From NCBI GenBank assembly GCA_021324335.1, contig JAJPJH010000105.1:1-56490 (forward strand): a stretch of 56,490 nt of DNA, read 5' to 3'. The translations under genes and the position numbers were made by a program. Positions 19,039 through 26,524 of the stretch are shown here, piece after piece (positions within the stretch are counted from its first letter, which is position 1; every line of letters starts with the position of its first letter). A model generated the notes under the pieces. That model ran no database searches, was not told where the DNA came from, and was given only the letters and a program-made list of their open reading frames with translations. The DNA comes from Gammaproteobacteria bacterium (lineage in GTDB: Bacteria > Pseudomonadota > Gammaproteobacteria > DSM-16500).

Positions 19039-19923
19039 ATGGAAGTCGTCAAACTTTTTAATATCAGTTTTGAGTTTTTCCCGCCTAAATCAAATGAAGG
19101 AATGAATCAGCTTTTAGAGACAGCGTGTTTGCTAGAGCAGTGTCATCCCCATTTTTTTTCAGTCACGTTTGGTGCAGGTGGTTCAAGTCGAGCAGGGACG
19201 ATAGAATCAGTTAAAATGCTGCAGCAGCATACCAAGGTGGCTGTTGCACCGCATTTAGCTTGCATTGGTTCTGATCGAGGGGAGATTCTAGAAATCCTGG
19301 AATGTTATCGTTCCCTCGGTGTGCAACGTATTGTTGCATTGCGCGGCGATCTTCCTTCAGGCATGGTCCAATGTGGTGATTTTCATTACGCTAGCCAATT
19401 AATTAGTTTTATTCGAGAAGTGGAAGGCAATCGTTTACATATTGAAGTCGCAGCTTATCCTGAATTCCATCCTCAAGCAGTTAGTGCATTTGATGATGTA
19501 CTGAATCTGAAAAGAAAATACGATGCGGGTGCAAACAGTGCCATCACCCAATATTTCTTTAATCCCGATGCTTATTTTTATTATTTAGATGATTGTGAAA
19601 GATATGGGATCCATTTGCCTATTATTCCGGGCATTATGCCGATTACTCAGTTTCACAAGCTCGCTCGCTTTTCTGATCTGTGTGGAGCAGAAATTCCTTA
19701 TTGGATACGGAAGCGCCTCGAGGCGTATGGAGATGATGTGGAGTCGATCAAAGCGTTTGGCATAGAAGTGGTGTCTGATTTATGTCAGAAGTTAATAGGC
19801 GGCGGGGCACCAGGTTTGCATTTCTATACTTTAAATAAAGCAGAGGCTGTATTACAGATATTAGGAAATTTGAAAATAACGCCGTCGCGCAAAAAATATG
19901 CAGCACTTCAAACGGTACCGTAA
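19039..19923 (+). CDS. metF: 5,10-methylenetetrahydrofolate reductase
   Basis: 294 residues from the preferred start. MetF is a flavoenzyme that makes the 5-methyl-THF used by MetH. Family signatures are FEFFPPKS at the N-terminus, FSVTFGAGGSS, the flavin/folate-binding ALRGDLP, and GIMPI. ATG at 19039 has AAGGAAGG at proper distance; the in-frame ATG at 19033 touches that site and is less likely. A hairpin terminator overlaps the stop codon. Confidence 0.95.
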   Translation: MEVVKLFNISFEFFPPKSNEGMNQLLETACLLEQCHPHFFSVTFGAGGSSRAGTIESVKMLQQHTKVAVAPHLACIGSDRGEILEILECYRSLGVQRIVALRGDLPSGMVQCGDFHYASQLISFIREVEGNRLHIEVAAYPEFHPQAVSAFDDVLNLKRKYDAGANSAITQYFFNPDAYFYYLDDCERYGIHLPIIPGIMPITQFHKLARFSDLCGAEIPYWIRKRLEAYGDDVESIKAFGIEVVSDLCQKLIGGGAPGLHFYTLNKAEAVLQILGNLKITPSRKKYAALQTVP

Positions 19924-19938
19924 TTTTTTACGGTTTTT
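19918..19938 (+). terminator. Terminator overlapping the metF stop codon
   Basis: CCGTAA (19918-19923, including the TAA stop), a TTTT loop, then TTACGG (19928-19933) and TTTTT. The stem is short (6 bases) but the T-run is good. It would end the metH-metF transcript. Confidence 0.6.
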
Positions 19939-19981
19939 AATAAAGTGCACGCCAATTTCACTATTAATTCCTAGAGATAGC

Positions 19982-20008
19982 TAGCCATACCTCCTGGCAG
20001 TATGGCTA
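19982..20008 (+). terminator. Second hairpin between metF and the exporter operon
   Basis: TAGCCATAC (19982-19990) and GTATGGCTA (20000-20008) form a perfect 9-base stem with a 9-base loop, followed by TGTTTT. It may be a back-up terminator for metH-metF or a leader hairpin of the polysaccharide operon. It lies 90 bases before the wzm start. Confidence 0.5.
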
Positions 20009-20058
20009 TGTTTTAACCAAAAATACCCTTGGAGCAAGCCAGAGAATATGGTAGCCTG

Positions 20059-20088
20059 TTCACCTTTATAAATAAGACCAACTATACT
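20059..20088 (+). promoter_or_regulatory. Candidate promoter of the polysaccharide operon
   Basis: TTCACC (20059-20064) and TATACT (20083-20088) match the sigma-70 boxes at 4/6 and 5/6 with an 18-base spacer. Transcription would start within a few bases of the ATG at 20099, and no ribosome binding site is visible there. If used, the mRNA would be nearly leaderless, so this call is uncertain. Confidence 0.3.
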
Positions 20089-20098
20089 TAACTAGCTT

Positions 20099-20965
20099 AT
20101 GTCGATAGAAACCACCATCACCGCCCCAAATGAGCTTGCACCGCAAGAAGCAGTTGTTTTCCCCAAGCGCGATCCCCGTATATTAGCCCTCCGTGACATG
20201 AAAGACGGCCTAAGGAAATGGCGTGTCTGGATGATGCTCGCTTACCAAGATATCAAGCTCCGCTATCGCCGCTCCGTGCTAGGTCCTTTTTGGATTACGC
20301 TTAGCATGGCCATTACAGTCTATTCCATGGGTTTCCTTTATAGCCATTTATTTCATACCGATTTCCAGACCTATTTCCCATTTTTAGTAGGCGGGATGGT
20401 GACCTGGGCCTTAATTTCTTCTCAAATCAATGAGTTAACTGATGCTTTCGTGAACTATGACAGTTTGATTAAGCAGATTAAGCTGCCTTACAGCTTATAT
20501 ATCCACCGCGTTACCATGCGTAACATCTTCATCTTTTTCCATAATGTGCTAGTCATTGTTCCTGTTATTGCTATTTTCCACGAGGTCGCCCAGGTTAATT
20601 TAAACACCTTATTATTGATTCCAGGCTTATTCTTTATTTATCTTAACTCTTTCTGCTATGGATTAATCTTGGCGATGATTGGCGGCCGTTACCGAGATAT
20701 TTCGCAAGTCATTAAAAGTCTTATTCAAGTCATTTTCTTTTTAACACCGGTGATGTGGAGACCAGATGTTTTATCCCCCCAGAAAAAATATGTCGTCTTG
20801 CTCAACCCATTTAGCTCATTTGTGGAAATTGTTCGGTCGCCGCTCATTGGCCAAGTTCCGCCTCTCCACGATGTAATGATGGTATTAGGCGCGACGTTGA
20901 TAGGCTTTCTTTTAAGCTATAAAATGTTCGCCCGTTATCGCAGCCGAATTGTATATTGGCTATAG
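20099..20965 (+). CDS. wzm: ABC-2 type polysaccharide exporter permease (Wzm-like)
   Basis: 288 residues with an N-terminal cytoplasmic segment and about six membrane spans, the ABC-2 exporter layout. YQDIKLRYRRSVLGPFW before the first span and the FFLTPVMWRPD and LNPFSSFVEIVRSPL stretches are typical of Wzm/KpsM-like permeases that export O-antigen or capsule chains across the inner membrane. It lies 9 bases upstream of its ATPase partner. An ABC exporter here means the glycan is probably assembled in the cytoplasm rather than by a Wzx/Wzy route. Confidence 0.9.
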   Translation: MSIETTITAPNELAPQEAVVFPKRDPRILALRDMKDGLRKWRVWMMLAYQDIKLRYRRSVLGPFWITLSMAITVYSMGFLYSHLFHTDFQTYFPFLVGGMVTWALISSQINELTDAFVNYDSLIKQIKLPYSLYIHRVTMRNIFIFFHNVLVIVPVIAIFHEVAQVNLNTLLLIPGLFFIYLNSFCYGLILAMIGGRYRDISQVIKSLIQVIFFLTPVMWRPDVLSPQKKYVVLLNPFSSFVEIVRSPLIGQVPPLHDVMMVLGATLIGFLLSYKMFARYRSRIVYWL

Positions 20966-20974
20966 GATACCACC

Positions 20975-21745
20975 ATGGCAAGAATCGAATTACGTAATGT
21001 TTTTGTTAAATTCCCTGTTTATAACGTCAGCTCACGCTCGTTTAAAAAGCAATTTTTGCGTATAGCAACGGGCGGTGCGGTGGTGAAAGATGCTAACCAG
21101 CATGTGGTGGTAAATGCATTAAACGATGTCACGCTTTCTATCCAACATGGTGATCGCATTGGTGTAATTGGTCATAATGGTGCTGGAAAAAGTACGTTGC
21201 TGCGCTTATTAGCCACCATTTATGAACCTAATGAAGGAGATCTTTTTATTGATGGCCATATCTCTCCCTTGTTAGACATTATGCAGGGTATAGAAGGGGA
21301 GTTGACAGGTTACGAAAATATCGTCGTGCGTGGTACGTTATTAGGTTTCACGAAAGCCCATATCAAAGCACAAGTCTCTGAGATCGCAGAATTAACCGGT
21401 TTGGGTGATTATCTCATGATGCCTACCCGGACTTATTCAAATGGGATGATGGTACGTCTTGCATTTGCTATTTCAGCCAGTATCCAACCTGACATCTTGC
21501 TAATTGATGAAATCTTTGGAGCAGGCGATGCAGATTTCATGATCAAGGCACGGCAAAAAATGATTTCGCTTCTCAACCGATCGAGTATTGTGGTGATGGC
21601 GATTCACGCTGATGAAGTGGTGCGTGAATTCTGTAATAAAGTATTACTGCTTGAAGGTGGTCGGGTGAAGTATTTTGGAGATATAGAGGAAGGGCTTAAG
21701 CTTTATCACGGTCCTAATTACAGTGCTCCTATTCGGAAGAAATAA
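20975..21745 (+). CDS. wzt: ABC polysaccharide exporter ATPase (Wzt-like, short form)
   Basis: 256 residues. Walker A is GHNGAGKST (66-74), the ABC signature is the YSNGM variant (154-158) seen in Wzt/TagH/KpsT proteins, and Walker B is ILLIDE (174-179). It energises export by the adjacent Wzm. The protein ends soon after the nucleotide-binding domain, so it lacks the C-terminal carbohydrate-binding domain that Wzt uses in E. coli O8/O9a to recognise capped chains. Export is therefore probably not dependent on such a terminal cap. Confidence 0.92.
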   Translation: MARIELRNVFVKFPVYNVSSRSFKKQFLRIATGGAVVKDANQHVVVNALNDVTLSIQHGDRIGVIGHNGAGKSTLLRLLATIYEPNEGDLFIDGHISPLLDIMQGIEGELTGYENIVVRGTLLGFTKAHIKAQVSEIAELTGLGDYLMMPTRTYSNGMMVRLAFAISASIQPDILLIDEIFGAGDADFMIKARQKMISLLNRSSIVVMAIHADEVVREFCNKVLLLEGGRVKYFGDIEEGLKLYHGPNYSAPIRKK

Positions 21746-21806
21746 GCGGGAATGACCTTCATTATGAGATGGTTACGTTAGAATTTATAAATTGCATGGA
21801 GCTTTT

Positions 21807-22430
21807 ATGAAGACGAAAATATTTAACGCATGGACAGGGTTAATGGAGAGATTTCTTAAGGATATATCCACTGAAACTGTATCATATGACGATTTAAGTA
21901 CATGGCTGGACATGGAAGGACCTAAGATGTTCCAGGGTTTTCAGAAAGAATATTTTGAAAAAAATAAATCAAAATATTTTCAAGATATAGATAGTTATCC
22001 TCCTCCTGTAAAAATTGATTTGGCCTATGAGCAAATTGCCTATGGATTCGATAAAATTTTTGAAAGACTTGTTAGTCAATTCCCTTCTTTAAAAACAGAT
22101 GCTTCAAATGAGAAATATGCAAGTTTTAAGAAGGCTTGTCTTGGAGAAACATTTCTTCCTTATATTGCGGCTAGAGCCACAATAACTGGTCTAATGGTAA
22201 AAGTTAATGAAACTAATAAGTTAAAGAACTTAGAAACTACAATAGGATTTTTTGAATCTTTAGAATCTGCCTCAAGAGCAGCAATTGAATCTATAAATGA
22301 GTTTTGTTCAATGGTGCAGCCTGTAATTCCTCGTGGTTCCTCTAGCCCTGTCATGCATAAAGCGAAACTAGAAATAGTAACGAATAATGATTCTGCACAA
22401 GATAAAGAAAGCATCTTGCAAATTAAATAG
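21807..22430 (+). CDS. Hypothetical protein, not recognised
   Basis: 207 residues, no family recognised. It is soluble, largely alpha-helical in appearance and rich in Lys, Glu, Phe and Ser, without signal peptide or membrane span. The last 35 residues are polar and look disordered. ATG at 21807 is chosen because GGAG lies about 6 bases upstream; a start 15 bases earlier has none. It sits between the exporter genes and the sporadic carbohydrate module, flanked by 61- and 272-base gaps that are unusual in this otherwise tight operon. It may be a later insertion. A secreted effector is possible but unsupported. Confidence 0.6.
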   Translation: MKTKIFNAWTGLMERFLKDISTETVSYDDLSTWLDMEGPKMFQGFQKEYFEKNKSKYFQDIDSYPPPVKIDLAYEQIAYGFDKIFERLVSQFPSLKTDASNEKYASFKKACLGETFLPYIAARATITGLMVKVNETNKLKNLETTIGFFESLESASRAAIESINEFCSMVQPVIPRGSSSPVMHKAKLEIVTNNDSAQDKESILQIK

Positions 22431-22702
22431 AACGATCTTCAGTAAGCGTAGCCTCTGCATTTTTCAGGTGCAGGTTACTCTTCGAAACTCTCAAGGCCTG
22501 AATTTACTTCAATTTGATTGCTATATCTAGGTATAACCAGCGTAGATGGGGTGATCAAATTCTGATAATGACAGAAGTTTTGGGTTAAAAATTATATTAA
22601 CAAAATTCACCTTGTACTCCTCCCTCCATCCATGCTAAATTTCCGCTTGTTTTCTTGCCATACTTAAATGATATCGTGGTTTTTCAGAAGGAAATGATGT
22701 GT

Positions 22703-23521
22703 ATGATACCCGATTTTCTCACCGATCATGAAAAGGAACTGTCCGATTCCTTCCTTAAGAAAAAATATGTAATCGTTCCTGCTGAAAGCATGAGCTCGCT
22801 TCACGCTATTCGGAAAAAAATTGCGACTACTGCGGCTGATTTATTGGGAAAATCGATTCAAGATGATAAAGAAATAGACTCATTCCTCAATAATATTCAT
22901 CACCACGTTTCGGGAAAAGAATTAAATGATATTCGCGTGAAAATTATTGTGGAGATGAACCGCGAACCATGGTTTAGAAAAGCTTATTATGATGTTGCAA
23001 GAGTCGCATTAAGCATGTTGGCGGGAAATGAACTGGTGATGCAACGGCGAATCAATCTCAGCATCCAATTACCCAATGATGACAGTTCACTATTACCTGT
23101 TCATGCCGATGTCTGGGCTGGTGATTCACCGTATGAAATTGTTCTCTGGATACCGTTAGTCGATTGTTATGAAACAAAATCTATGTTTATTGCAAATGCT
23201 GATGTAGATGAGCAAATTCAAGCAAAATTTAAGCAATTCCAAGGTAAAAGTACGGAGGATCTTTTCAACACCATTGAGAAAGATGTTGAATTCCTTCGGG
23301 TTCCTTACGGAAGCGTACTGCTGTTTTCACAAAATGTAATGCATGGAAATCGTATCAATCGGGAAAATACAACGCGGTGGTCTATGAATTGCCGCTTTAA
23401 AAATATTTTGACCCCCTACCATGGCAAAAAACTATGCGAATTTTTCGAACCTATCACTATTCGCCCCTTAACCCGTGTCGGCATGAGTTATAAGTTACCT
23501 GAGGATTTTTATGAAGAATAG
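22703..23521 (+). CDS. Sporadic carbohydrate cluster 2OG-Fe(II) oxygenase
   Basis: 272 residues from ATG 22703. It resembles the 2-oxoglutarate/Fe(II) oxygenase family found beside LIC12192-type proteins in scattered sugar clusters (TIGR04324-like, from memory). The metal site is visible: H134-x-D136 (VHADVW) and a distal H214 (VMHGNR), with R225 followed by WS as the probable 2-oxoglutarate anchor. It would hydroxylate or oxidise a sugar or sugar nucleotide. The open frame extends upstream only to a TTG (22655), so an ATG start at 22694, 22697 or 22703 is preferred; AAGGA at 22688-22692 best fits the last two. It overlaps the next gene by 11 bases. Confidence 0.78.
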   Translation: MIPDFLTDHEKELSDSFLKKKYVIVPAESMSSLHAIRKKIATTAADLLGKSIQDDKEIDSFLNNIHHHVSGKELNDIRVKIIVEMNREPWFRKAYYDVARVALSMLAGNELVMQRRINLSIQLPNDDSSLLPVHADVWAGDSPYEIVLWIPLVDCYETKSMFIANADVDEQIQAKFKQFQGKSTEDLFNTIEKDVEFLRVPYGSVLLFSQNVMHGNRINRENTTRWSMNCRFKNILTPYHGKKLCEFFEPITIRPLTRVGMSYKLPEDFYEE

Positions 23522-23939
23522 AAAAGGACATCGAGGCTATATTGGCAGTCGGCCTTATCATAGCGGTGACTACCCTCAGCACGTGCAAAATATCATTATT
23601 CGCAACTATTGCCAAAAAAACCAACTCACTTATCTATTAAGCGCCACCGAATATGCAATGCCTGGTTGTTATATGATGTTGGAAGAAGTCCTTCGCTCAC
23701 TACATACATTGGAAGGCATCGTGTTATTCAGTATTTTCATGCTACCAAAATCAGCGCAAAAACGACGAGCTATTTATGACGAAATCTTAAAAAGCGGTGC
23801 CACTCTGCATGCCGCTTTGGAAGATTTATCTATTCAAAATGAAGCAGATGTTCAACTAGTAGAAGACATGATGAGCTTGAATCATATAACGAATCACCAA
23901 ATTCTCAATGAATTACAAGAACAAGGAGTTCTCGCATGA
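23511..23939 (+). CDS. Sporadic carbohydrate cluster protein, LIC12192 family
   Basis: 142 residues. The N-terminus (GHRGYIGSRPYHSGDYPQHV) and the CYMMLEEVL segment match what I recall of the LIC12192 family (TIGR04323-like). These small proteins are of unknown function and occur only in scattered polysaccharide clusters of Leptospira and other bacteria. No catalytic motif is obvious; conserved polar residues (the YIGSRPY stretch, a central C-Y) suggest an enzyme or subunit. It overlaps the oxygenase upstream by 11 bases and the methyltransferase downstream by 4, so the three proteins are likely made in fixed ratio. Confidence 0.8.
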   Translation: MKNRKGHRGYIGSRPYHSGDYPQHVQNIIIRNYCQKNQLTYLLSATEYAMPGCYMMLEEVLRSLHTLEGIVLFSIFMLPKSAQKRRAIYDEILKSGATLHAALEDLSIQNEADVQLVEDMMSLNHITNHQILNELQEQGVLA

Positions 23940-24598
23940 ATGAAATTAATTTCTTAGAAAAATATCAAAATAAAACCAAACGCAATTATGTAGAAAGAGT
24001 TGTGAGTCACGATAAAGCAGCCTGTGCAGCTATTGCGAAGCAATGGGGTAAAGATTATTGGGATGGTGATCGGTGTTATGGTTATGGTGGTTATCGTTAT
24101 GATGGCCGTTGGAAGAGCGTCGCACAGGATATCGCTACGCATTATGGGTTGAAACCAGGTGATAAGGTGTTGGATATTGGCTGCGGTAAAGGGTTTTTAT
24201 TATATGAATTGACTCAAGTTGTTCCAGGTATTGAAGCTTACGGAATTGATATTTCCGAGTACGGCATTCAGCATGCTAAAGAAGAAATAAAAGATAATCT
24301 AAAAGTAGGCAACTGCGTAGAGTTACCCTGGACAGATAAAACTTTCGATTTTGTTTATTCTATCAATACCTTCCACAATCTCTATGTCTATGAATTAGAA
24401 AAAGCCATCCAAGAAATGGAAAGGGTGGGGAAGAATGCAAAATGGTGTTGTGTTGAGTCTTATCGAAATGAAAATGAAAAAGCCAATCTTCTTTATTGGC
24501 AATTAACCTGTCAGTCTTTTTATACGCCGGAAGAATGGAAATGGTTGTATAAAAAGTGGGGGTATCAGGGGGATTGTGGTTTTATTTATTTTGAATAA
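23936..24598 (+). CDS. Class I SAM-dependent methyltransferase
   Basis: 220 residues. The SAM-binding motif I is VLDIGCGKG (78-86), followed by the acidic end of beta-2 (GIDISEYGI). The N-terminal part, with YGYGGYRYDGRW, would bind the acceptor. The target, probably a sugar or nucleotide sugar (O-, N- or C-methylation), cannot be fixed from sequence. Its ATG overlaps the LIC12192-family stop codon (ATGA), tying it to the sporadic carbohydrate module. Confidence 0.85.
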   Translation: MNEINFLEKYQNKTKRNYVERVVSHDKAACAAIAKQWGKDYWDGDRCYGYGGYRYDGRWKSVAQDIATHYGLKPGDKVLDIGCGKGFLLYELTQVVPGIEAYGIDISEYGIQHAKEEIKDNLKVGNCVELPWTDKTFDFVYSINTFHNLYVYELEKAIQEMERVGKNAKWCCVESYRNENEKANLLYWQLTCQSFYTPEEWKWLYKKWGYQGDCGFIYFE

Positions 24599-24604
24599 GC
24601 CCCT

Positions 24605-25471
24605 ATGAAGAATGCGCTTGTTGTTGGGATAAATGGCACGATAGGATCGGCGTTGTTCGCTGCTTTAGAGAGTGCGCATGTTGAGGTGTGGGGAACGACT
24701 CGTCGGGATGACAGCTTGGGGGTCTTTTATTTAGATTTGATGGATAATCCAGGTAAATGGGAGTTTCCGGACCTCCATTTCGATGTCGTTTATCTCTGCG
24801 CCGGCATTTGCAAGATGGATCAATGCGAACGGGATCCAGTCACTGCTTATAAAATAAATGTAGAGGGCATGACAGCATTAGCCCGTTATTTTTCTCAAGC
24901 GGGTTCCTTTGTGGTGTATCTTTCTACGAATCAAGTTTTCTCTGGCCAAACATCCTATGCCTTGCCTACAGAAACTTACGCACCTAATAACGAATATGGT
25001 CGCCAAAAAGCCAAAGCAGAACAAATGATTAAAGGTGTTTGTTCCTCTTGTGCTATCGTCCGCTTAACGAAAGTCGTTGAACCTAATATGGCATTAATAA
25101 AAAACTGGATTGATCAATTAGTTAATCATCAATCTATCGAAGCTTTCCACGATATGATGCTTGCTCCGGTTGCATTAAAACAGGTAGTGGATGTGCTGCT
25201 CCAAATCGGGCAACACAAACAGCCTGGCTATTATCAAATTTCAGGCGCTCACGATGTTTCTTATTATGATGTAGCAGCGTATTTAGTCTCTTACTTAAAT
25301 TGCCCAGCTTCATTAGTGAAAAGTGTTGCTGCATGCGATAAAGGAATTAATCCTGCTTTTTTGCCACGGTTTACTACCCTAGATTGCACCAGTACAATAT
25401 CGCTCACAGATTATAAGCCGCTGCATTTTTCGGAAATATTGCATAATTGTTTTGATGGATTAAGGAAATAA
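24605..25471 (+). CDS. RmlD-like sugar-nucleotide reductase (SDR)
   Basis: 288 residues. The Rossmann loop is GINGTIGS (8-15) and the catalytic pair is Y131-x3-K135 (YGRQK). The LSTNQVFSG segment matches the STDYVFDG region of dTDP-4-dehydrorhamnose reductase. It likely reduces a keto-sugar nucleotide. It starts 6 bases after the methyltransferase gene and is followed at 4 bases by another SDR gene. Confidence 0.85.
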   Translation: MKNALVVGINGTIGSALFAALESAHVEVWGTTRRDDSLGVFYLDLMDNPGKWEFPDLHFDVVYLCAGICKMDQCERDPVTAYKINVEGMTALARYFSQAGSFVVYLSTNQVFSGQTSYALPTETYAPNNEYGRQKAKAEQMIKGVCSSCAIVRLTKVVEPNMALIKNWIDQLVNHQSIEAFHDMMLAPVALKQVVDVLLQIGQHKQPGYYQISGAHDVSYYDVAAYLVSYLNCPASLVKSVAACDKGINPAFLPRFTTLDCTSTISLTDYKPLHFSEILHNCFDGLRK

Positions 25472-25475
25472 AAAG

Positions 25476-26486
25476 ATGAGTCAACAAATTGATGTTGTAA
25501 CCGGGGGAGCCGGTTTTATTGGCAGCCATTTAGTCGATAAATTATTGTCTGAAGGACGTCGAGTAAGAGTAATAGACAGTCTCGTGACAGGCCCTCTACG
25601 AAATTTAGAACAACAGAAGGGCAACCCAAATTTAGAATTTATTCAAGGCAATATCGCTGATGCAGAGTTAATGAAAAAAATCTGCCAGCAAGCAGAGCGC
25701 GTATTTCACGTTGCCGCACGGGCTGATATTGTTCCTTCTATTGAAGATCCTACTGAATATTTTAAATCGAATGTCGAAGGTACCTTATCTGTTCTTGAAG
25801 CCGCAAGATATCATCAAGTAAAAAGATTAGTTTATCTCGCTTCTTCAAGCTGCTATGGATTTCCTGATATTTTTCCAACACCTGAAACTGCCAAAATTTC
25901 TCCGCAATATCCTTATGCATTAACCAAATATGTGGGTGAAGAAATGGTATTACATTGGCATAAAGTATATAAAATGCCGGTTGTTTCTGTGCGTTGCTTT
26001 AATGTTTACGGGCCACGCGCGCGTACCTCAGGGACATATGGTGCGGTATTTGGCGTATTCTTGGCGCAGTTATTGGCAGATAAACCATTAACGATTGTCG
26101 GCGATGGAAATCAGGTGCGCGATTTTGTCTATGTCAGCGATGTTGTTGCGGCTATTCTAGCGGCGGCGAATAGTTCAGTGAGCGGTGAAGTGTTTAATAT
26201 TGGCAGCGGGCAAAAGCCAGTCAGTGTTAATCGATTAGTAGAATTACTAGGCGCTAAAAAAACGGTTCATATCCCGAAGCGACCAGGCGAACCTGATATG
26301 ACTTGGGCTGATGTCAGCAAAATTCAATCTGTTTTGAAATGGCAAGCAAAAGTGTCGATTGAAGAAGGTGTGAAAATTATGCTGGAAAATAAGCATTATT
26401 GGCAAACTGCACCTGTGTGGACGCCGGAAACAATTGCAGATGCAACGAAGGTTTGGTTTAAGTACCTTGAAAGTGCAAATGTTTAG
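25476..26486 (+). CDS. NAD-dependent epimerase/dehydratase (GalE/WbpP-like SDR)
   Basis: 336 residues, an extended SDR. The NAD loop is TGGAGFIGS (9-17), the active site includes the SSS segment (LASSSCYG) and Y147-x3-K151. Residues such as NVYGPRAR and GDGNQVRDFVYVSDV are typical of sugar-nucleotide 4-epimerases and 4,6-dehydratases. The exact substrate (UDP-, ADP- or GDP-sugar) is uncertain. It precedes the HldE-like gene and could act on that enzyme's product, as HldD does in the ADP-heptose pathway. Confidence 0.85.
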   Translation: MSQQIDVVTGGAGFIGSHLVDKLLSEGRRVRVIDSLVTGPLRNLEQQKGNPNLEFIQGNIADAELMKKICQQAERVFHVAARADIVPSIEDPTEYFKSNVEGTLSVLEAARYHQVKRLVYLASSSCYGFPDIFPTPETAKISPQYPYALTKYVGEEMVLHWHKVYKMPVVSVRCFNVYGPRARTSGTYGAVFGVFLAQLLADKPLTIVGDGNQVRDFVYVSDVVAAILAAANSSVSGEVFNIGSGQKPVSVNRLVELLGAKKTVHIPKRPGEPDMTWADVSKIQSVLKWQAKVSIEEGVKIMLENKHYWQTAPVWTPETIADATKVWFKYLESANV

Positions 26487-26524
26487 TGATAATTTACCGA
26501 AAAAAATGTATAGGGATGTCGTAA

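Noticed and set aside
22655..22702. TTG start for the 2OG oxygenase
   Set aside because: There is no ribosome binding site at the TTG, while AAGGA precedes the ATG cluster at 22694-22703.
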